NCBI GenBank assembly: GCA_002839315.1 | Contig: PGXV01000005.1 | Location: 1-64,000, forward strand | Direction: 5' to 3' | Origin: Spirochaetae bacterium HGW-Spirochaetae-3 | GTDB lineage: Bacteria > Spirochaetota > Spirochaetia > Treponematales > UBA12059 | DNA: 64,000 nucleotides | Shown here: positions 58,962 to 64,000 of the stretch, in pieces | How positions within the stretch are numbered: position 1 is the stretch's first letter | How the letters are laid out: each line of letters starts with the position of its first letter | The notes under the pieces: generated by a model | The model's database searches: none | Told to the model about the DNA's origin: nothing | Seen by the model: the letters and a program-made list of their open reading frames with translations, nothing else | Program-made: the position numbers and the translations under genes

Positions 58962-60557
58962 TTAACCGATCATACGGGCAAGCCTGCCCAAGTATCCGCC
59001 GTCCTTGTGATACGCCGCGACGTACCGCGGATCCGGCTCGATGAGCCGCCCGCGCCCGGTCACCCCGGCGGCGAGGGCCGACGCGCGATCCCCACGTTCC
59101 GCCTCGGGGACGAGGGCGACCGCGGCCGCGACCGCGGCCCCCGCGGCGGCGCCCGCTTCGTCTATCCGCGCTACCGGGCATTCCCATATGGAGGCTACGC
59201 GCTTCAGGGTCCCCTCGCTGGCGGACGCTCCTCCCGTGACGGTCAGCGCTTCACGGGATGCGGCGCCGCCGGAGGCGGCGAACGGCCTCGATCCGAGCCA
59301 CAAGAGCCCGAGCGACGAGTCCACGACGCCCGCGTAGTCGCGCGCGAAGTCCTCACTGCGACCGGTATCCATGGGGGGGGATTCAGGGAAGGACTCTCGC
59401 TCTGCCTGGAGGACCCGCAGGACCGAACCGGGCTCGCTCGAGGCTAGCGCCCTCTCCGAAGCGGCGAAGTCGGCGGCCGCGAGCCCGTGGGACAGCCTCA
59501 CGGATTCCCACGCGAGGGCGCCGTTCGTCCTACACCCGAAGAGGAAGGGCCGCCCGAGGCCGTCGTACATGGCGTTGGCGCTCCGGTGCGGCCTGCGGCC
59601 CTCGGCCATCAATACGAAGCTCGTGCCCAGGGACAGCAGCCCTCCGGAGGCCAGGACCTTGGTCTGCGGGTTGTCGCCCGAGCCCGCCGCGACTATGGCC
59701 TCGGGCGGTATCCCGTATCGCTCGGTGAAATAGCGGGCGATCGGGCCTACGGTAACGAGCGGGCTGGCCAGGGAGGGTAGGCGCGACCGAAGACCGTCGG
59801 CTCCCCCCGCCAGGCCATCGGAGACGGCCCGGACCAGTACGTCGCTCCATCGCCGCTTCTCCCAGTCCATGAGGCTGGTGCCGGAGCCGTTGCCCCAGTC
59901 TATGGGCGCGTCCTCTCTCGCGGAAAGGACTGATGCCAGGAAGGAGGAGATCAGGTGGACGGTCCTGCATGACGCGTAGGCCTCCGGCTCCCGCGACGCC
60001 CTCCGCCTGAGCACCGCGCCGGTAAAGCGAAGCGGACTGTCCGAGCCCGAGACGGCCGTCATCGCGTCCGCCCCACCGGCGGCCGCGCGTATATGGTCCG
60101 CCTCTCGCGCCGTATTGGCGCTCATCCAGATGGGCGATCTATCGCTGGCGAGCGCGCGGGCGAAGCGCTCCGATAGGCGGGGCGAGCCTGCCAGGCCCGA
60201 CCCCTCCATCCCGAGGCCGGCGTAGGCGGCTCCCGCCCCGCCGGCTAGCCAGACCTGGCCGTGCTGCTGGGCCGAGACCGCGACGGCCCGAACCCGACCC
60301 AGGAGCTCGCGGGGGAGGTCGGAGAGGACGGCGTCGAGCGCGGCCAAGAAGAGCCCGACGGGCTGGTCCGCCTCGCCCCGCTCCCGAGGCGGGAGGAGCG
60401 GCTGCGCCTCCGCCAAGCCGAAGCCCGCAAGGCGCCGGTCGTCCCGGTAGCGGACCCTTCCCTGAGCCGCTATCGTGCGGGACTCGAGGTCGACGACGAC
60501 GGCCGTCGTGCCCTGGGTGCTCGAGTCTATGCCGAGCGAGAAGCCTTCCGTACCCAT
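58962..60557 (-). CDS. xylB: Xylulokinase
   Basis: Phosphorylates D-xylulose to xylulose 5-phosphate. The 531-residue FGGY-type kinase begins LGIDSSTQGTTAVVVDL, the phosphate-binding start typical of the family, and has AVSAQQHGQVWL, PIDWGNGSGTSLMDW with the likely catalytic Asp, and TVTGGASASEGTLKRVASIWECPVAR near the C-terminus. It is slightly longer than E. coli XylB. It follows xylA by 31 bases on the same strand, so the two form an operon of xylose catabolism. Confidence 0.92.
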   Translation of the reverse strand: MGTEGFSLGIDSSTQGTTAVVVDLESRTIAAQGRVRYRDDRRLAGFGLAEAQPLLPPRERGEADQPVGLFLAALDAVLSDLPRELLGRVRAVAVSAQQHGQVWLAGGAGAAYAGLGMEGSGLAGSPRLSERFARALASDRSPIWMSANTAREADHIRAAAGGADAMTAVSGSDSPLRFTGAVLRRRASREPEAYASCRTVHLISSFLASVLSAREDAPIDWGNGSGTSLMDWEKRRWSDVLVRAVSDGLAGGADGLRSRLPSLASPLVTVGPIARYFTERYGIPPEAIVAAGSGDNPQTKVLASGGLLSLGTSFVLMAEGRRPHRSANAMYDGLGRPFLFGCRTNGALAWESVRLSHGLAAADFAASERALASSEPGSVLRVLQAERESFPESPPMDTGRSEDFARDYAGVVDSSLGLLWLGSRPFAASGGAASREALTVTGGASASEGTLKRVASIWECPVARIDEAGAAAGAAVAAAVALVPEAERGDRASALAAGVTGRGRLIEPDPRYVAAYHKDGGYLGRLARMIG

Positions 60558-60588
60558 TCTACCGTCCCTCCGCCGATTCAGGCCCGAC

Positions 60589-61899
60589 CTAGATATAACG
60601 GTTGACGACGGATTCGAGGAACTCCTGCCTTCCAGACGACAGGGCTATCCGTTCCATGTCGAGGGCTATGGCCTCGAGGCTCTCGAAGTCCTGCTCGCCG
60701 GCCTCTATCGAGGCGCCGATGCCGCTTCGCCAGCCGGCGTAGCGCTCGGCCAGCGGCGCGTCCAGGGCCCCGTCCGCGATCATACGGCTCGCCGCCCTAT
60801 AGCCGCGGGCCATGGAGTCCATGCCCGCTATGTGCGCCGCCGCTATGTCCTCGGGCCTGAAGCTGCCGCGCCGTACCTTCGCGTCGAAGTTGAGGCCGCC
60901 GGAATGCAGGCCGCCGTTCTTCAGTATCTCGTACATCATCAGGGTCGAGACGTAGAGGTTGGTCGGGAACTGATCTGTATCCCAGCCCAGGAGCTCGTCG
61001 CCCTGGTTCGCGTCGACGGAGCCGAGTATCCCGCGCTCGCGCGCGAACCGCAGCTCGTGCTGCATCGTGTGTCCCGCGAGGGTGGCGTGGTTCGTCTCGA
61101 TGTTGAGCTTAAAATAGGGCAGGAGCTCGTATTCGCTCAGGAAGCCGTAGCAGGCCGCCGCGTCGAAGTCGTACTGGTGCTTCGTCGGCTCCTTCGGCTT
61201 GGGCTCTAGGAGGAACTGGCCGGCGAAGCCTATCTCCTTCGCGTAGTCCACGGCCATGCGGAAGAAGCGAGCCAGATTGTCCTGCTCCCGCTTCGTATCG
61301 GTGTTGAGGAGCGTCTCGTATCCCTCGCGCCCTCCCCAGAAAACGTAGTTCTGGCCGCCGAGCTCCTTGGTGACCTCGATGGCCTTCTTGACCTGCGCAG
61401 CGGCGTAGGCGAAGACGTTCGGATCGGGGCTCGTCGCCGCGCCGTGCATGAAGCGCGGGTCGCTGAACATATTGGCCGTGCCCCAGAGCAGGCGGGTCGG
61501 GCTCGTCTTCATGAGCTCCTTGGCGAGGGCGACGATCTCGTCCAGCTTGCGATTCGTCTCCCGGAGCGTCTCCCCCTGGGGCGCGATGTCGCGGTCGTGG
61601 AAGCAGAAGTACGGAATGGAAAGCTTCTCGGTGAGCTCGAATAGCCCGCGCATGCGCATCCGCGCCGCCTCCATGGGATCGTCCACTCCGTCCCAGGGCC
61701 GAACCGCGCTCGGGTCGCCGAAGGGGTCCTTACCCTCCCCGGTCATGGTGTGCCAGAAGGCCATGGAGAAGCGCAAGCATTCCCTCTCGGTCTTCCCGTC
61801 GACGGCCGCCTCCGGGTCGTAGCGCTTGAACGCGAGTTCCTTGTCCGAGTCCGGGCCCTCGTAGTCGATCTTGGGAATCATGGGGAAAAGCTCTTTCAC
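60589..61899 (-). CDS. xylA: Xylose isomerase
   Basis: Converts D-xylose to D-xylulose. The 436-residue protein is of the long class II type. Active-site elements are all present: [13 protein letters not shown] (His), [34 protein letters not shown] (metal-binding Glu and catalytic Lys), [18 protein letters not shown], and [23 protein letters not shown] with metal-binding Asp residues. A GTG start at 61899 has AGGAGG upstream. It is divergent from the AraC gene. Confidence 0.95.
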   Translation of the reverse strand: MKELFPMIPKIDYEGPDSDKELAFKRYDPEAAVDGKTERECLRFSMAFWHTMTGEGKDPFGDPSAVRPWDGVDDPMEAARMRMRGLFELTEKLSIPYFCFHDRDIAPQGETLRETNRKLDEIVALAKELMKTSPTRLLWGTANMFSDPRFMHGAATSPDPNVFAYAAAQVKKAIEVTKELGGQNYVFWGGREGYETLLNTDTKREQDNLARFFRMAVDYAKEIGFAGQFLLEPKPKEPTKHQYDFDAAACYGFLSEYELLPYFKLNIETNHATLAGHTMQHELRFARERGILGSVDANQGDELLGWDTDQFPTNLYVSTLMMYEILKNGGLHSGGLNFDAKVRRGSFRPEDIAAAHIAGMDSMARGYRAASRMIADGALDAPLAERYAGWRSGIGASIEAGEQDFESLEAIALDMERIALSSGRQEFLESVVNRYI

Positions 61900-62034
61900 G
61901 GTGTCCTCCTGGCGCTGATAGCCTATGCTCGGAGATTCTATGCCGTCATCGCCCGGAGTTAAAGAGCGTAATTTGACCGTATATACCTAAAATTGATGTT
62001 ATACTCGAATTCCGCCATGCGGCGGGGGAGGTGA
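61900..62034. promoter_or_regulatory. Divergent control region of xylA and the AraC gene
   Basis: Towards AraC, an extended -10 TGTTATACT lies at 61997-62005; the nearest -35-like word, TTGACC at 61973-61978, is 21 nt away, too far for a normal promoter. Towards xylA, TAGAAT (minus strand 61940-61935) is a candidate -10 with a weak -35. The AraC-type regulator encoded at 62035 probably binds here. Confidence 0.45.
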
Positions 62035-62850
62035 GTGTTGCGCTTCGATGATATCGTCTTCGTCTACCATCTTCAGGACGAGCGCCAGATCGCCTGGCAC
62101 GGGCGGCGGCACTCCCATGGCGAGGGAGAGTTCGAGTTCCATTACTTCATCTCGGGCGAAGGCAGCTTCAAGAACGGTTCCTCGACGTGGACGATACGCC
62201 CCGGCAGCCTCCACCTGACGCCCCCCGGCTCGGTCCACCAGATACTCGCCACGAACCTACGCAGGCCTATCACCTACTTCGCGATACTCTTCAGCGCCGG
62301 AGCGGACGCCGAGATCGGAACGCTCCTGGAGCGCCTGGTCGCCTCGATGGATCGTCCCGCGGATATCGGCACCTCGCACCGGTTCTTCTTCGCGGATCTC
62401 CTGGAGCGAAACTCCTCGTGCCAGGCCGACCTCGTACAGGCTTGCCGCCATTCCTTCATGTCCTTCCTGTACGGCCTCCTGGCCGGGGCGCCCTCGGCGT
62501 ACGGCGCGCCGGAGAACGCCCACGTAGAGAAGGCGATAGCCATTATGCAAGCCTCTATAGAGGATAGCATCGACCTGGACGTGCTCTGCGGCAAGCTGGG
62601 TCTCTCTCGCGAGCACTTCGTCAGGCTATTCAGCATGCGCATGCGCATACCCCCGATGCGCTACTACTCGAGGCTCAAGATAGAAGCCGCCCGGGCCATG
62701 CTGTCGAGCACCAACCTGGGCATCGGCGCTATTTCCGAGAAGCTTGGCTTCGCGAGCCAGTTCGGGTTTTCCAGGGCCTTCAAGAGCGTGGCCGGCCTGT
62801 CTCCCTCGGGCTATCGCGCGAAGTGCCTGCAGAAAGCAGACTTCACCTGA
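62035..62850 (+). CDS. AraC-family transcriptional regulator
   Basis: A 271-residue regulator with an N-terminal cupin-like sensor (HSHGEGEFEFHYFISGEGSFKNGSSTWTIRPGSLHLTPPGSVHQIL) and a C-terminal double helix-turn-helix (LDVLCGKLGLSREHFVRLFSMRM and ISEKLGFASQFGFSRAFKSVAGLSPSGYR). It lies between xylA and the ChvE-like gene, which suggests control of both by xylose. A GTG at 62035 with GGGGAGGT 5 nt upstream is the start; a TTG at 62038 is in frame. Confidence 0.88.
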   Translation: MLRFDDIVFVYHLQDERQIAWHGRRHSHGEGEFEFHYFISGEGSFKNGSSTWTIRPGSLHLTPPGSVHQILATNLRRPITYFAILFSAGADAEIGTLLERLVASMDRPADIGTSHRFFFADLLERNSSCQADLVQACRHSFMSFLYGLLAGAPSAYGAPENAHVEKAIAIMQASIEDSIDLDVLCGKLGLSREHFVRLFSMRMRIPPMRYYSRLKIEAARAMLSSTNLGIGAISEKLGFASQFGFSRAFKSVAGLSPSGYRAKCLQKADFT

Positions 62851-62900
62851 TCCCGCCCGGTTCCAGCGCGACGCGATCGGTTCCGGTACCTTCTATATCA

Positions 62901-62918
62901 ATTTTCGGTATGGAAAAT
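62901..62918. promoter_or_regulatory. Operator-like palindrome upstream of the ChvE-like gene
   Basis: ATTTTC (62901-62906) and GAAAAT (62913-62918) form an inverted repeat with a 6-nt centre in an AT-rich stretch about 90 bases before the binding-protein start. It could be a binding site of the AraC protein or of a LacI/ROK repressor encoded elsewhere. Confidence 0.35.
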
Positions 62919-63004
62919 CAATCCTTCCCATAGTTCATATTCCTGATGCGCTCCTATCATCTGCTTAGCTTACGGTTTCTATCTTTTTCGAGGAGGCATC
63001 TGTG

Positions 63005-63983
63005 ATGAAGAAAGTCTTACTCATTGTCCTGGCCTTCAGTGTCGCGGTCGCGTCCGCGTTCGGCCAGGGACAGCTCATCGGCGTGGCCATGCCGACGCAG
63101 TCGCTCCAGCGCTGGAACCAGGACGGCGCTAACATGAAGGCCCAGCTCGAGGCCAAGGGCTATCGGGTCGACCTCCAGTACGCCAACAACGACATCAACA
63201 CCCAGATCCAGCAGCTCGAGAACATGATAACGAAGGGCTGCAAGGTCCTCGTCATACGACAGGCTCATCATGAACACGCCGAACGTCGACTATTACGCGA
63301 CCTTCGACAACTTCAAGGTCGGCGTTATCCAGGGCCGGTACATCGAGTCCGCCCTCGGCCTGGCCCTGGGGAAGGGCCCCTTCAACATCGAGCTCTTCGC
63401 CGGATCCCCCGACGACAACAACGCCGTCTTCTTCAACAAGGGAGCGATGAGCATCCTCCAGCCCTACATCGATTCCAAGCAGCTCGTCGTCCAGACCAAG
63501 CAGACCGAATTCACGACCATCGCTATCCAGAGCTGGAGCTCCGAGAAGGCGCAGGCCAGGATGGATAACCTCATCGCGATGAAGTACTCCCGCAAGACCG
63601 TGCTGGACGCCATCCTCTCGCCCAACGACAGCCTGGCCATCGGCATCGTCGCGTCCCTCAAGAACGCCGGCTACGGCACGGCGAAGAAGCCCTACCCGGT
63701 ATTGACCGGCCAGGACTGCGACAAGCCCAACGTGAAGGCCATGATCGCGGAGCAGCAGTCCATGTCCATCTTCAAGGACACGCGGACCCTGGCCGCCCAG
63801 GTGGTCGCGATGGTCGAGGCCGTCATGCAGGGCAAGGAAGCGCCCGTCAACGACAAGAAGACCTATAACAACGGCGTTAAGGTCGTGCCGTCGTTCCTCT
63901 GCGACCCCGTCTACGCCGACAAGTACAACTATAGGGCCCTCCTCATCGACTCGGGCTACTATACCGAGGCGGACCTGCAGTAA
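63005..63983 (+). pseudogene. ChvE/XylF-like sugar-binding protein gene with internal deletion and frameshift
   Basis: The N-terminal frame (from ATG 63005, with GAGGAGG upstream) encodes a signal peptide (MKKVLLIVLAFSVAVASAFGQ) and the first lobe up to ENMITKGCKVLVI at about 63253. From 63255 the protein continues in another frame with YDRLIMNTPNVDYYATFDNFKVG up to the stop at 63981-63983. In intact ChvE homologues about 25 residues separate VLVI from YDRLI; these are missing here together with the reading frame. The C-terminal part (NIELFAGSPDDNNA, LIDSGYYTEADLQ) is otherwise intact. This is either a recent inactivating deletion or an assembly error. Confidence 0.85.
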
Positions 63984-64000
63984 CGCGGGACCAGTCCCGG

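Noticed and set aside
61973-62005. TTGACC/TATACT as a normal sigma70 promoter for the AraC gene
   Set aside because: The spacer is 21 nt, too long; the TGn extension of the -10 makes an extended -10 promoter more likely.
63986-63999. Hairpin at the end of the window
   Set aside because: The inverted repeat CGGGAC/GTCCCG has only a 2-nt loop and is cut by the window edge, so it cannot be judged.
1-64000. rRNA, tRNA, IS element or prophage genes
   Set aside because: None seen on reading; no transposase, integrase or tRNA-like sequence could be supported.

Overview
The window is GC-rich bacterial chromosome, densely packed and coding on both strands, with no rRNA, tRNA, insertion sequence or CRISPR array that I can see. 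Abundant AUA isoleucine codons in a GC-rich background, an MglBAC sugar transporter, XylAB, CHASE-type diguanylate cyclases, a 7TM receptor/SpoIIE-type protein and a CyuA-type cysteine desulfidase together suggest a fermentative, high-GC member of the Spirochaetota. That assignment is inference; no marker gene in the window proves it.

Layout. 1-467: the last codons of a thiolase, a strong terminator and an AT-richer gap. 467-13100: an orphan glycyl-radical-enzyme activase, PlsC, an ABC importer of the ferric/phosphonate/polyamine type, TetR + TruA, RluA-type synthase + DUF493, a MATE pump with exonuclease I, and Fur. 13235-22174: the galactose/glucose importer MglB-A-C read from the same strand as an upstream sensor operon (membrane-anchored sugar-binding protein, YesM-type kinase, AraC-type response regulator, second XylF-like binding protein). 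22231-35141: Fur-box-controlled FeoA, a HisKA_2 kinase with a DEAD-box helicase, two diguanylate cyclases, SrkA-like kinase, ABC-F + SlyX, TldD/PmbA and a decayed trkA fragment. 35276-44879: a ykkC-class riboswitch in front of an ABC-2 exporter, an MFS pump, a PLP decarboxylase with a DUF819 membrane protein, TetR, a GNAT protein and MtfA. 44909-58957: a SpoIIE-like protein lacking catalytic acids, HrpB, a PD-(D/E)XK-like protein, an aminotransferase, a TetR-ABC exporter operon, a second MATE pump, an outer-membrane-type protein and a cysteine desulfidase with its PAS/HTH regulator. 58962-64000: xylose isomerase, xylulokinase, an AraC regulator and a ChvE/XylF-like binding-protein gene broken by a small internal deletion.

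How it fits together. Sugar uptake and sensing (mgl, its sensor operon, xylAB, chvE-like gene) are the largest theme. Efflux is the second (two MATE pumps, one MFS, two ABC-2 exporters, several next to a TetR gene or an RNA switch). The most notable non-coding features are the ykkC-class riboswitch at 35276-35427, a pair of divergent promoters that share one self-complementary -35 hexamer (42172-42223), and many genes whose -10 box ends only 6-7 nt before the start codon, which implies leaderless mRNAs. These readings were made by eye from the sequence; no search or folding program was run.
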